A stretch of 64,000 nt of DNA from positions 17,835,135 through 17,899,134 of the forward strand of contig OU452202.1 in NCBI GenBank assembly GCA_911728435.2, written 5' to 3'. Below are positions 9,801 to 19,634 of this stretch, in pieces. The position numbers and the translations under genes are program-made. Origin of the DNA: Apoderus coryli (Eukaryota; Arthropoda; Insecta; Coleoptera; Attelabidae). The first letter of the stretch is position 1. Each line of letters starts with the position of its first letter. Below the pieces are notes generated by a model. The model searched no databases and was not told where the DNA came from. It was given only the letters and a program-made list of their open reading frames with translations.

Positions 9801-12198
9801 AAGCAGAGTTCTCGGAATTTGGTGGAATACTGAAACGGATAGTTTTACTTTTAAATTAAACTTAAATAAAGTTGACAATGACATATTTAGCGATGGAAAA
9901 CCCACGAAACGTCAAGTATTAAAAATCGTTATGTCAATATACGATCCACTTGGTTTTTTAACAAATTTGACAATAAAAGGAAGAATCATATTGCAAAAAA
10001 TTTGGAGATCAGGAATTGATTGGGATGAAACAGTACCAGAAAGTGTATATGATTCCTGGAAAATATGGCTAAAACTTCTAGAGAAAATTACGATTTTAAA
10101 CATAAACCGATGTTATTCATTTAATATACCGTATGCAGAAGTTATAGAAATACATATTTTTAATGACGCTAGTGAAGAAGCCTTTGGATCAGTAGCATAT
10201 CTCAGAATTGCATATTTAGAAAGTTACGAAGTTGTATTTTTGTCAGCAAAAGCAAGGGTTAGTCCACTCAGACCTATGTCTATTCCACGTCTAGAATTAC
10301 AAGCTGCTGTTATGGGTAGCAGACTATTAGACACAATAAGAAAAGAAATTGGATTAAATATAACAAAATGTTATCTGTGGAGTGACTCAAAAACAGTTTT
10401 ATCTTGGATCCGAGGGGATGGTAGAAATTACAAACCTTTTGTCGCTCACAGAATCGGAGAAGTACAAGAATTGACATCCACAGACAACTGGATGTATATA
10501 CCAAGTGAACTAAATACGGCTGACCAAGTTACGAGATTTACATCGAACGTTGAATTTGATATCAATTCAACTTGGTTTACAGGACCAAATTTTCTCAAAT
10601 TACCTGAAATAGACTGGCCTATACAAGATACACCATATCATTTTGAGATTAACGAAGAAGCAATAAAAGAGCAGAAGGTTAATTTCGTAGGTGTGTTAAT
10701 AAGTTATCCAATAAATATACCAGATGTAAAAAGATTTTCAAAATGGTCAAGACTAGTGAGAACCACAGCATGGGTCTACAGATATGTGCATCAATTAGAA
10801 CGTCGTGTAAATAATGATAAAATGAACTTACCTGAAGTATTAACTGCAATTGAAATTGAGAAAGCTGAAACATGCGTTCTAAAATATAGCCAACTACAAA
10901 CTTTTGAGGAAGAATATAAGACATTATCAGCAAAACAAAATATTTCCACCGGTTCTAGATTATTTCAACTGTCACCATATCTTGACTCAGATGGCTTAAT
11001 AAAAATTAATGGTAGAATTAATAGTTCTTCAGTATTGGCAGAAAAAACCAAACATCCTGTAATTTTAGATCCTAAAGATGCAATTACAAAATTATTACTC
11101 CAATATTACCATGAACGAAACAATCATTTTGGTATTGAGACAGTACTGAACAATTTGAGACAATATGGATACTGGATAATAAAAGGAAGAACCGCAGTGA
11201 AAAACACATTTAAAAATTGTCATTTGTGCCAAAGAAGAAAACGGAAACCTGAACAACCAATGATGGGACAGATACCTGCATTCAGATTGGAACCAGGAAT
11301 GAAACCATTTACTTACTGTGGAATTGACTATTTTGGACCAATATACGTTGTGGTTGGAAGACATAAAGAAAAAAGATGGGGTGTGTTGTTTACATGTATG
11401 CAAGTACGAGCGATACATTTAGAGATCGCACACTCGCTAACTACAAATGGGACATTAATGGCTATCAGAAGAATGATTGCTAGGAGAGGCGAGGTGAAGA
11501 GATTTTATTCAGATAATGGAACTAATTTAAGAGGAGCTAGCGAAGAACTGAAGAAATGTTTTGCAGAAATGGACAAAAATAAGATCTTAAATGAAATGGC
11601 AATGAATAAAATTGAATGGAGTTTTATACCACCAGGCAGTCCGCACATGGGAGGCTGCTGGGAACGTTTAATTGGTTCTGTTAAAAAAGTACTCAATATA
11701 ACTTTGAAGTCTGAAACACCACATGATGAAATTCTTTTAACTCTCTTTGCTGAAGCAGAGAATATTGTTAACAACAGACCACTGACATATGTTTCTGAAG
11801 ATATAAACGATTTGCAATGTCTTACTCCAAATCATTTTTTGATTAGCAATAATCAAAAGCCGTTTTCCGGAATAATAGAAATGAGTGATTTAAGAAGTTA
11901 TTGGAAAAAATCGCAGAGGCTATCAGATATGTTTTGGACTCGTTGGGTGAAGGAATATCTACCTACCTTAACCAAACGTGCAAAATGGATTAATACTTCA
12001 GATTCTGTCAAAATAGGAGATATAGTAGTTGTTGTTGATCATACACTTCCACGTAATGCTTGGCCCATAGGACGAATCCAGACTACGTACCCCGGGCGAG
12101 ACAACGTGATCAGAGTAGTTGATGTGAAAACACAACATGGAATTTTGAAGCGACCAGTTACAAAAATATGCAGATTTTTAGAGGTTGAAAAAACTTGA
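6877..12198 (+). CDS. gag-pol: BEL/Pao gag-pol polyprotein
   Basis: One uninterrupted frame runs from an upstream stop at 6766-6768 to TGA at 12196-12198. The first in-frame ATG is 6877, giving 1,773 residues; a TTG at 6829 would add 16. Numbered from 6829: a charged N-terminal coiled coil (about 60-125); a DUF1759-like gag domain (about 175-340); zinc knuckles at 390-404 (CX2CX5HX4C) and 425-438 (CX2CX4HX4C); an aspartic protease with DEGS at 519; reverse transcriptase with YVDD at 931-934; RNase H with an Asp near 1113; an integrase HHCC zinc site (H1428, H1433, C1464, C1467); the integrase triad D1500, D1562, E1612; and a C-terminal DUF5641-like region. It would supply capsid, polyprotein processing, cDNA synthesis and integration. 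Every catalytic motif I looked for is intact. Confidence 0.95.
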   Translation: MSKISEISNLKGFERNASVIATDNGDDRRKQASKHSTKQRSLKSSAQVRLDIEEQKRKLELLKKKQDIDYELQILELESKSRKLKEKSELSEENIIQELPEPVIYEQTKNWVDNLESEYFEKLDDKSENSDINRLCNVLENVIQKVSQPTVNENVIHHPVMDKDLPYFDGTPANWPLFISQFKRRSEICKYTPDEQMMKLQRSLKGEALESVRGMMLHPTNVSLILKTLQMRFGRSEQIIDSLITKIQSFPNVKEGDFDAIIKFSCSVSNLLATMKQLDAILYMENPFLAKQLIDKLPNSLKIQWGQIIAQKEESDVNINANNLIDFEKWMSSVAAGICCVYSPKKCYNSNSNAPIRKYENRHVNMHTSQGRKCLYCLETTIHKIFECPKMLSDNVEERWSNISRIKVCFACLKGNHKKINCRFKKQCGINGCRRQHHTLLHKDSMNAENENVNTPEKQVPATQIENEVQVLQVNTNTKVLLRILPVKIYGSNGVKEIYALLDEGSTISLIDEEVSEALGLTGQIIPFCMQWTNEISKHHSDSKSVSMDISGIEPHSKMFKLKNVRTVKRLNLPQQTVKMACYNDYHLRHLPIRDMINAKPVLLLGQDNINLTIPRKIYQGRNDRPIATKSHLGWTIHGNDNQINSSVFYNFHICNSDDLLEELIRESFSVDAFGVSLKNNKTNKDEIRAMKMLEESTKKICGENRYETALLWKHDNINLPNSWDTAYNRLLCVETKMKKDRLYFEKYNHKIHDYLFKGYIKKLSFEEINRKSNKIWYLPHFGVINPNKPDKFRLVFDAAAKSNGVCLNNFLLQGPDFLSFLPGVLMRFRRHKYGFCGDIAEMFHQVKIRAEDRSAQRFLWRDGDQTRDVEIYEMQVMTFGATCSPSSAQYVKNLNARESEKYRHLSYDVEKNFYVDDYLDTCSTEDEAANKIFEIIELHKEGGFNVVSWLSNSPKVSQMYTNKNMDKDLSKTSTSRVLGIWWNTETDSFTFKLNLNKVDNDIFSDGKPTKRQVLKIVMSIYDPLGFLTNLTIKGRIILQKIWRSGIDWDETVPESVYDSWKIWLKLLEKITILNINRCYSFNIPYAEVIEIHIFNDASEEAFGSVAYLRIAYLESYEVVFLSAKARVSPLRPMSIPRLELQAAVMGSRLLDTIRKEIGLNITKCYLWSDSKTVLSWIRGDGRNYKPFVAHRIGEVQELTSTDNWMYIPSELNTADQVTRFTSNVEFDINSTWFTGPNFLKLPEIDWPIQDTPYHFEINEEAIKEQKVNFVGVLISYPINIPDVKRFSKWSRLVRTTAWVYRYVHQLERRVNNDKMNLPEVLTAIEIEKAETCVLKYSQLQTFEEEYKTLSAKQNISTGSRLFQLSPYLDSDGLIKINGRINSSSVLAEKTKHPVILDPKDAITKLLLQYYHERNNHFGIETVLNNLRQYGYWIIKGRTAVKNTFKNCHLCQRRKRKPEQPMMGQIPAFRLEPGMKPFTYCGIDYFGPIYVVVGRHKEKRWGVLFTCMQVRAIHLEIAHSLTTNGTLMAIRRMIARRGEVKRFYSDNGTNLRGASEELKKCFAEMDKNKILNEMAMNKIEWSFIPPGSPHMGGCWERLIGSVKKVLNITLKSETPHDEILLTLFAEAENIVNNRPLTYVSEDINDLQCLTPNHFLISNNQKPFSGIIEMSDLRSYWKKSQRLSDMFWTRWVKEYLPTLTKRAKWINTSDSVKIGDIVVVVDHTLPRNAWPIGRIQTTYPGRDNVIRVVDVKTQHGILKRPVTKICRFLEVEKT

Positions 12199-12208
12199 GT
12201 TTTTTCAC

Positions 12209-12220
12209 GAGGGGGAGAAA
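12209..12220 (+). promoter_or_regulatory. Polypurine tract
   Basis: GAGGGGGAGAAA lies directly against the 3' LTR, as expected for plus-strand priming. Confidence 0.85.
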
Positions 12221-12377
12221 TGTTAAATACTTTGTACATAATTATGATGGTTTTTATTTGTTGTTGATTATTATTATTGTTTGACATTGAAAAGAGAAAT
12301 AAAGTGTTCTATCGTACATTAAAATAAATTAGTTATTTTTGTCTAGTAAAAGTGTACTAAGCAGTCAAACTTTAACA
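12221..12377 (+). repeat. 3' LTR (157 bp)
   Basis: Same length and sequence as 6589-6745 by eye. Followed by the right GACAC copy at 12378-12382. Confidence 0.95.
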
Positions 12378-12382
12378 GACAC

Positions 12383-12826
12383 TCTTTTCGAACCCCAATG
12401 TGATCTATTTTTATATGGTTAATGTTTTAGTTTATTCTTTTCTCAAATTTTAAATCCTTTTTTAAACCTCTTACCTACGCTCAATGTTACCTAAAAGTTA
12501 ATCAGCACATATCCTGTAATATTTTTGTACAAAATTTGGTAAAATATAGTTATCGCGGATACACACAGACAAACAGACAGACATATTTTTAAAACTACTT
12601 ATTTACGTATATAACGACCGAAAACACGTATTTCCGGTGAAATTAAAAAAAATTATGAAACTAATAGCCTCTATATTACATATTATGTGATATGAAGGGC
12701 TAAAACTTTAATTAAATAATTATTTTTGGTAAACAGCCACAGATAGGTATGGGGAATTATTAAAAAAGATATTCATAATTACGAGTACATACCGCATGGC
12801 CAAAAATATTTTATTTAGCTCTCCAT
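12383..12826. other. Right interior of outer TIR element
   Basis: No coding frame. It includes a CAGACAAACAGACAGACA stretch related to the dispersed repeat at 56220-56245. Confidence 0.4.
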
Positions 12827-12863
12827 AAACGTCTAATACGCCATCCACCGTGGGTCACCTTAT
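12827..12863. repeat. Right inverted terminus of outer DNA transposon
   Basis: Inverted copy of 5117-5155. The 24-bp core is perfect; the outermost 15 bases have drifted. Confidence 0.7.
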
Positions 12864-14430
12864 ATATGATAAGCATAATGTGAGCCTAAATCACAGGATA
12901 TTAAAGTTTTAAATAAACAATGAATAGAAGAATTTTTAATATACAAAAGCAATAATTTCGAATACACTCATTTTCACTTTATTAAGTTAGGTAGTGCCAG
13001 GGAGCAAGCTGTCCTGTTCAATATTTTGTGATAAATTATGTTTAGAAAGATAATAGCAGTGTGTTAAAAAATCACTTCTATTTTTTATAGTGCATACTTG
13101 CTTCTATAACGTATCTGACATTTTTGTGATTAATGATGATGATGGGTGAAAAATTATTAATATTATTTCTTGATTAGATACCTATTTATAGTGTCTATAT
13201 TTTTTCTCTTGTACACTTTCATAAAGTAATATACTTATTATTAAAATAAATTCCGTCCACTTTTATCTATCATAAATCTACAACAATTTATATTGATGAA
13301 CAATTTCTGATATGCTGTTTTGTCTACGCGTTGTTTTAAACATAGTCATAAGGCAATATTTTTGAGGGGCGTATTTTCTAACGAACAAGGTAGCTGGAAC
13401 CCAACTGTGACCATGACATGACAAACCGTACTTTATTTGTGTTTTGTTTCCTGCTCCTGTATGTGATTTATTAATTTGTTATTTTGCATAGTTTTTCACT
13501 ACTACTCAGAATATTTGTTAGAACCTTTTCTTTAAGCGCTGTGTGTACGATATTTTTACTTGTGCTCGTCATTACAAACCCCAATTTACTTTAGATGTAG
13601 AGAATCATAGAGCACTTTCATGTTTAGATCTATTGATGATACGAAGACAGGATAACAAAATGCTCTCAGACTGGCACCATAAACCAAGGTTTTCTGAAGG
13701 ATTCCTAAATTTCCAGTCACTACGCCCCTTGAAGTACCCACCAAATTAATTTAATTAAAAAAGTTCGCTTTAAAGCAGATATAAGATTTATCACTCGATC
13801 CCTGATGCTATTTCAACAAAAACTAATGGGTTCATCCTAGGACTCCCCCAAACTCATATACTAAAATTTAGCTCAATTGGTAAAAACAAAACTTATTAGG
13901 AGTTTGTTGAAAACATGAAAGTGTGTCTTTAAAGTTTTTTGACAATAATTAATATTCTCGTCGTTTGGATGCACACGTACCTACAAATTTGTCTGATTGT
14001 TAAAATATTTATTTCATATTCCTAACCATTAAAGGAAGCGGTGAATCTAAGTAATTATCTGACACCCAAACATAGTATAAGGGCTATTTAATGCTGTCTA
14101 CCTGTCATTGAATGATTACATTGCATGATTAAAGAGACATGTTTGGAATCTACACAGAATTAATAATAATAATTTAATGTGATTTATGCGTTTCGAGATT
14201 TAACTGAATAACGATATCTCTATTCCACCTTATATCTCACGTATCTCTCTTACACTCATGAAAATTGAATGTCAGAGGACAGTGGTGTCACTAAAGCTCT
14301 CTTCACGTCTCATTTTTGTTTTTGAAGATGAAGGGCAAGGATCAGACAGAGAGTCCCTATTTTAACGTTTGTGAAACTTTTCGCTATTATCATTCTTTTA
14401 AAATATTTGGCGTCGGTCGTATACCAGCAA
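12864..14430. other. Gene-free stretch with one dispersed repeat
   Basis: About 13785-13890 is an inverted copy of part of 56270-56430 (shared GGGTTCATCCTAGGACT and TTTAGCTCAATT). Nothing else recognised. Confidence 0.5.
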
Positions 14431-14444
14431 AAAACGTCAAAAAA

Positions 14445-14590
14445 ATCACAAATTGGTTATGAACGATCACAAATTGAAGGTGCACGAGCTAGCTGATATT
14501 GTAAAGATATCAGATGGTAGTGTTTTTACCATTTGAAATGGCCACATTTGCAAAAGAAGAAAGTCCAATGATGAAGTATTGAAATTAAGC
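14445..14590 (+). pseudogene. mariner transposase, internally deleted remnant
   Basis: An N-terminal helix-turn-helix segment is readable at about 14450-14545 (NDHKLKVHELADIVKISDGS), the pattern of the mariner DNA-binding region. It is followed within 40 bases by SNDEV-like sequence (about 14562-14578), which in the copy at 33985 lies just before the transposase C-terminus. The catalytic middle is missing, so this looks like a deletion derivative. Confidence 0.6.
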
Positions 14591-14592
14591 AT

Positions 14593-14999
14593 TCACCCAT
14601 AATTCCAAACCAAACGTTCAACGAGAACTGATCGAAAATGATCTTCAAATATTGCATGCGGATTTTCATCACACCATAAATGGTTATTATAAAAATTCCT
14701 TATTGTATTTCTTGGAAAACTCGATTCATCAGGAAACAAAATCAACATCAGTAAGTAGTTGAGGAATTTCACCAATTCTGTGCAAAAGCCATTGACAGAA
14801 TGCCATACGTGAAAAAATATCAGCAGGAATAAGTGCTTGAATGCATTGTATGTGGTATGGAGGATTTGACTTAATTAAAAAAATCACCGTAATTTACAAA
14901 ATAACTTGGAATTTATTCATTTCCAGAACTTTTTTTCATAAAATGACCTGAGAAATCACCCCTTTAAATATTGCATCGTATTTTTGAAACACCCTGTAT
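14593..14999 (-). pseudogene. DDE transposon 5' half, TATACAGGGTG family
   Basis: The minus strand starts at a TATACAGGGTGTTTC terminus (14999). About 130 bases later it encodes, with frameshifts, a DDE segment: ALIPADIFSRMAFCQWLL, then DESSF, then LWCDENPHAIFEDHF. That is the arrangement of the IS630-Tc1 type transposases of insects that carry a DUF4817-like HTH. The 3' half is missing. The same 5' end recurs at 31482. Confidence 0.65.
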
Positions 15000-15600
15000 A
15001 ACTCAGCTTTATGATCTTTTGTTAAAGTTAAAAGTATGAATTTAATTAAAATAATTTTGACATTTTCCTTATGTGAAATGAAATAACATTAATAGCAAAT
15101 GTACAGAGAAAATCAGAAGGAAAGAGAATGATAATGCATTGTCTTTCGGTCTCTATAACGCCTAACAATCAATTATTATTCCACCCTCTCACAATGTTCA
15201 GGATCAGATTACACAGGAAAGGACATGCAACATGCAATCACGACAAGTGTTCGGGCGACGAGTTCAGAGCTTCTCACTTTTTACACTCAATTTATTCCTT
15301 CTTCCTGCATTAAAAGTCAACGTATAATGACTATTTTCATTACATTTTAGTTACTTTCTGTTACAGTTGCGCTTAAACTAAAAAACTATTGGTAAAGCTA
15401 TTATAAGCTACTGGAACTTTATTTTCATCTAATATGGCCTTGTTTTATTATTTTTGGAAAAGTAAGTCTTTATGTCAATTCTAAGGCTTGCCCTACTCTT
15501 TCGTTTTAATTTTGTTGCCACTGTATAGGTATGACACTTTCATTTTTATTTTGAATATATTTTAGCAAGTTTTTAATTTTGACTTTAAAAGTCTAAGGTT
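15000..15600. other. Gene-free stretch
   Basis: Only short open frames with no recognisable motif. Confidence 0.4.
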
Positions 15601-15601
15601 T

Positions 15602-15690
15602 GACTTCAAAATGGTTATATCAGTCTTTATCTCAATTTTTTTTAGCGCGTTCGCAATACTTTCCCTGAGCGGGAAAGTAAAACTTAGAAA
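15602..15690. repeat. Dispersed repeat, inverted copy of 56095-56190
   Basis: Shares CTTTCCCTGAGCGGGAAAGT, GCGCGTTCGCAATA and CAAAATGGTTATATC with the opposite strand at 56095-56190. The unit contains a short hairpin (ACTTTCCC and GGGAAAGT). Family unknown. Confidence 0.65.
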
Positions 15691-15770
15691 GGACAGTAAA
15701 TTTTCGGACAGACACAATGAACCTTAGTGTCATTTATTTGGGTCTGGTTGGTGGTAGTTTGGTAAAGTTT

Positions 15771-15846
15771 GTGACTGATGATGAAAGCTACAGCATCGAA
15801 ACATGTTTCACTTAGAGTGATTTTTGGATGAATAAATTTGTGGAGG
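15771..15846 (+). ncRNA. Minimal hammerhead-like motif with TTTGTGGAG end
   Basis: CTGATGA at 15775-15781, GAAA at 15798-15801, palindromic ACATGT, and predicted cleavage after T15807. Stem I is perfect: GTGA (15771-15774) with TCAC (15808-15811). Stem II is weak (GA/TC and GC/GC with bulges). The AAATTTGTGGAGG end is shared with the copies at 29060, 43535, 44550 and 50075. Confidence 0.6.
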
Positions 15847-16204
15847 TGACGGTTTGTTTGCTTTGTTTTAATAAATCTGTTTTTCTTTTGATTATATTTT
15901 TTTGGTTTTAAATTATTTGACGACTATTGTGAGTTGTGTGAATGTTTATTATACAGGGTGTTCCCAAAAATGGGTCAATCCATTTACCACAGATTCCTTG
16001 AGCAAAATGAATTGCACTTTTCTTGTACCATTTTCCATTTTACGGCTCCCTCTCCGATATACAGGGTGTCAAAGTTTGATTTTACAAGGGAAATAATTTT
16101 CTAAACTAACGAGCAGTTGAAGTTGAAACCAAATATTTTCTAAAAAAAGTGAGATTTTCCATAGATAATAAAACGAGCCCGTATAAATATTGAAAAAAAT
16201 TGTT

Positions 16205-16905
16205 GTAGATTAATAATAATAATAAATGTCTTTATTCATGGGCGAGTTTCAGTACTGTAATATTCAAAGAATATAACAGTCTGCTCAGCTAACCCAAAAT
16301 GCATTCATACAGTAGCTTACATGACATATAACACATTCATTAAACAATTCTAAAATTATACGTAAATACATAATAATACAGCAAACAGCACAAGCAGAAA
16401 CTGTATATAAAGGAAAAACACAATATAGCATAGAATAGAGGTAGATTGGTGCTTATATCAAGAGAACACAACAACGAAGTAACAATTTATCAGTACAATT
16501 TGATCGAAGCTTAGTTAAATCACACTTGAACCAGCGCCATACATCTACATGCACCAAAATCAGTAAAAACGGAAAAATCATGAGCCTGAGTCACTGCACC
16601 AGCATACAAAGGACCGGAAGCTAACCGAGCTGACCATTAAACAACATATCCCTCATGCATGTTTTAAAGCGAGATTTAGACAGCGATTTCAATTTAGCTG
16701 GCAGTCCATTTATACACTTTGTTATGGCATAAGAAAAGGATCTCTTAAATTGTTCGGTGGAGTGGGCCGGAGGTGTTAGCGTGTTTTTATGGTGTATATT
16801 AATATTATGTATATCCGTTCTAAAACGGATTTTCTCGTATAGATACGGTAGAGATTTGTCGCACAGTACGTTATAGAACCGACAGGCAGTAAGAAGATAT
16901 CTCCG
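16205..16905 (-). mobile_element. LINE 3' fragment with open RT C-terminus
   Basis: The 3' tail on the minus strand is AATAAAGACATTTATTATTATT (plus 16209-16231). A frame without its own ATG is open from about 16905 to TAG at 16621-16623. It reads as a reverse-transcriptase tail: LPYLYEKIRFRTD, LTPPAHSTEQFKRSFSY, then LPAKLKSLSKSRFKTCMRDM. The pattern is homologous to the tails at 1151 and 29530, but the 3' UTR differs, so it is a different subfamily. 5' truncated. Confidence 0.7.
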
Positions 16906-17016
16906 TTATTCCATGTTTAACCAACCCACTTTAATTATTTCCAAACCATAACAGCTATTTAAAATAGGATATTTGTGGAAAACTAATTGAACCCATAAGT
17001 GAGCTGGTATAATATT

Positions 17017-17246
17017 AAAATATCCGAATTCTCAAAGATTTTTTATTATCTGCGACCAGTTTCGAACCTGGATTAGGTCCTCTTCAGGCTACAGAAAAAC
17101 AACTTCAAAAAAACTTTTCCATTTACCCGTAAATGTTGTTTTTGTGGTAGCTTTCTGAAGTTGTTTTTCTGTAGCTTGAAGAGGACCGAAGCCAGGTTTG
17201 AAACCAGTCGCATATAATAAAAAAACTGCGAGAATTTGGATATTTT
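17017..17246. mobile_element. Fold-back element with paired hammerhead-like arms
   Basis: Two arms of about 90 bp (17017-17108 and 17157-17246) are inverted copies. Each arm carries a hammerhead-like motif pointing outward. It sits inside the 15950-17942 element. Inverted paired ends are known for Penelope-like elements. Confidence 0.65.
17051..17095 (-). ncRNA. Hammerhead-like motif, left arm of fold-back
   Basis: On the minus strand: CTGAAGA (17087-17081), a 6-bp stem II GGACCT (17080-17075) with AGGTTC (17069-17064), GAAA (17063-17060), CTG, then GTC (17056-17054). Stem I pairs only GC with GC before a mismatch. Core and stem II are intact. The right-arm partner (17171-17212, plus) has one inserted base in the core. 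Confidence 0.6.
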
Positions 17247-17985
17247 GTGTTATTTCTATTAACAACCATTTTTAAGATACAAAAAATATTCTAAAATATT
17301 TGTATTTGTGAAAAAGAGTTTTTGAACATCACTGGTGCAGATGCATAACATACTGCGGGGGTTAAAGGATAATAAAACCCTTGTGTAAAATATTTACTAG
17401 TTTTTCTTATTTTGAAGATATCTATTTATTTTTGTTTACTGCACCAAATTTTATATGAATATGTTAATAAATATTTGATTAAACAAAAAATAATTCGTTT
17501 TTAAAAAATCTATTTTTGTGACAAAGCAACATCTGATATTTATCAAATTATCTCTGAAAACAAGAATTTTATCGACTTTTATGAAGAATAGCAAAATGTT
17601 TATAAATAAATTCTTGTTCCAAAAAGGTAGTCTTGATGCCTTTGCCGTAAGTACAAAAATATAGGGGGTCATAGGGTCCAAAACCCCCCGTCATTTAAGT
17701 GAAATAGCATGTTTTTTTAACTGTTTCTACTTTGAAAAAGTGCGACTAAAATTGAAATATTCATTCATAAAAATGCGATGATTAGAACTCAAGTTATTGA
17801 GAACAATGTTTTTTAAAAATCAAACTTTGACACCCTCTATATCGAACATGGAGCCCAAAAATGGAAAATGGCATAATCAAAGTGCAATCCATTTTGTTCA
17901 AGAAATCTGTGGCTAATGGACCTATTTTTTTGGGGTGGCTACGTTATTGTATCAACGAACTATATTTTAGTTTTTGTTATTTGTA

Positions 17986-18026
17986 GGCTCTGAAGATATT
18001 TAACCCGGTTAAACGAAACGTTGGCT
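17986..18026 (+). ncRNA. Hammerhead-like motif, well-formed
   Basis: CTGAAGA at 17990-17996. Stem II pairs TTTAAC (17999-18004) with GTTAAA (18008-18013) around CCG. GAAA is at 18015-18018, then minimal stem III ACGT and predicted cleavage after T18022. Stem I pairs GGCT (17986-17989) with GGCT (18023-18026) through two Watson-Crick and two wobble pairs. Position 7 of the core is A, which hammerheads tolerate. Confidence 0.65.
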
Positions 18027-18527
18027 GAAAGCTAGTGCGTTTATATCTTTTATCCTGTACCGACAAAGGAAAAGGATTTGAATGTTTAAGCTGAAAAATA
18101 TCATTTATTTTCCACTAAGTTTTAAACGCTGTGTGGCTTGATTTAATAATACTGACAATAGCATCGGCGCTTTTCGATTTATATGGAAATATTTTACTAT
18201 AAGCTTGACCACTATATTTGTGTGCTTCGATGCAAAATTGCGATGTTTTTGAAATTTAGGATGTAGGTATTTGAATAGCCATTCTTCTCGTTACTCGTAA
18301 TAATTAAATTTCTGTGAAGTTTGTTTTAGGATTATAATAACAAAACTTAAGAACTTGTACAACAGTTGGTCCATTTCGCGGATTAGGTATATTGATTTAT
18401 ACCAGGTGTCCGAATTAGTGAAAGAGGCTAGATTTTAAACATAATTTTCTCATGAACCTACTTACAGTAAAAGCGTACTGATGACATCTTAATTTATGGG
18501 TAGAATAGTCTTTGAAATTTGCATATG

Positions 18528-18602
18528 TGTCACGGTAGTCTAATTGGTAGAACAGTTGACTGACAATTGAAAGATATATGTTCAAATCACACTTGTGTCA
18601 CG
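18528..18602 (+). repeat. tRNA-like sequence, possible SINE head or tRNA pseudogene
   Basis: A box A-like TAGTCTAATTGG (18536-18547) and box B-like TGTTCAAATCA (18579-18589) sit 31 bases apart, as in tRNA-derived promoters. The acceptor arms do not pair and the anticodon loop lacks the usual T33, so it is not a working tRNA. Confidence 0.45.
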
Positions 18603-18640
18603 ATTTGTTTTTAATTCTGGGATTTTTTTTTATGTCGTTA

Positions 18641-18694
18641 AATAGTATATTACATAACATGTGCTGTAATAGTATATTACATAACATGTGCTGT
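18641..18694. repeat. Two tandem copies of a 27-bp unit
   Basis: The unit AATAGTATATTACATAACAT plus GTGCTGT occurs twice without mismatch (18641-18667 and 18668-18694). Confidence 0.9.
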
Positions 18695-18706
18695 AAATGA
18701 TATTTT

Positions 18707-19634
18707 ATGGAAAATTATTTACAGCTCGAGTTATGTACTGTACTTTTTCTACGACTTTCCAGAATCAAAATCCATTTCAGAATTAAAATGTAAGCAAAAA
18801 TATTTCACACAGAAGAAAAGGTAATTACGACAGTTAAATATTTGACATTTGTGTTTGACATAATTCCATAATAAAAAATAAAAATCCTCAAAGTGTTATG
18901 TAATATTCATTACGTAACACTTTGGTGATCATTACGTAACACTTTGTAAGATTGAATTTACATGTCACGTTAACAGTTTTGCAATAGGCGGCTTAACAAA
19001 ACAGGAGTAGAAAATAGTTATTTATGTAATAAGTGTGCGAAGGATAATTTCGCGCATTGAGACAGAAATTTATTTTGACGATGCGCAGCTGAGTCAAAAT
19101 ATCTGTTGAATGCGCGAAATTTCTTCGCACACATATTACATACAACATTTTTTCTACAACTGCAGATATTTCGTTTCATTAATAATTATACTATTCTAAA
19201 GAATATAATTTGTCACATTAAAAGTGGTGAAAAACTGTCACTCTTTTTTTGACAGTTGTAGAAAAATGATATTTTACATGTGAGTGACTAGTTTGCCCAC
19301 GAGCTGTGAAGAGGCGAGTGAGGCAATAGTCTCCAGCATGGAAAATTATTTACATCTCGAATTATGTACTATACTTTTTCTACGACTTTGTAGAATCAGA
19401 ATTCATTTCAGAATTAAAATTTAAGCAGAAATACTTAACACAGAAGGAAAGGTAATTATGACATTTAAATATTTGAATTTATTTGACATTTGTGTTTGAC
19501 ATAATTCCGTAATAAAAAATAAAAATCCCTAAAGTGTTATGTAATATTCATTACGTAACACTTATGTAAGATTGAATTTACATGTCACGTTAACAGTTTT
19601 GCAATAGACGGCTTAACAAAGCAGGAGTAGAAAA
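18707..19634. repeat. 631-bp-period direct duplication
   Basis: About 308 bp (18707-19014) recurs at 19338-19634 with scattered differences. Each copy contains the palindrome AAAGTGTTATG ... ATTACGTAACAC. The first copy has an extra CATTACGTAACACTTTG unit. Between them, 19024-19145 is an imperfect inverted repeat (GTGTGCGAAG ... CTTCGCACAC flanking GCGCATT and AATGCGCG). It looks like part of a satellite or a duplicated MITE. Confidence 0.75.

Larger units (their letters stand above)
6589..12377 (+). mobile_element. BEL/Pao LTR retrotransposon, full length
   Basis: It has two 157-bp LTRs (TG...CA), a 5-bp target duplication, a probable primer-binding site, a polypurine tract and a single gag-pol frame. 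Domain order (gag, protease, RT, RNase H, integrase) and the DUF1759-like gag region identify BEL/Pao. The LTRs read as identical base for base, so the insertion is very young. No envelope gene is present. Confidence 0.95.
15950..17942. mobile_element. Inverted-repeat DNA element, about 2 kb, with nested insertions
   Basis: The first 145 bases (15950-16095) recur inverted at 17812-17942. Shared blocks include TTCCATTTT, GGTGTCAAAGTTTGATTTT and CAAAATG-ATTGCACTTT. Inside the outer end is a second TATACAGGGTGTC copy (16060-16090, partner 17818-17843), so two nested TIR pairs may exist. The interior carries a LINE fragment (16205-16905) and a fold-back (17017-17246); no transposase frame remains. 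Confidence 0.7.

Noticed and set aside
11095..11418. Minus-strand open frames inside 6829-12198
   Set aside because: Shadows of the gag-pol frame.
18528..18602. Functional tRNA gene
   Set aside because: Acceptor arms do not pair and the anticodon loop is not standard, so it is kept only as a tRNA-like repeat.
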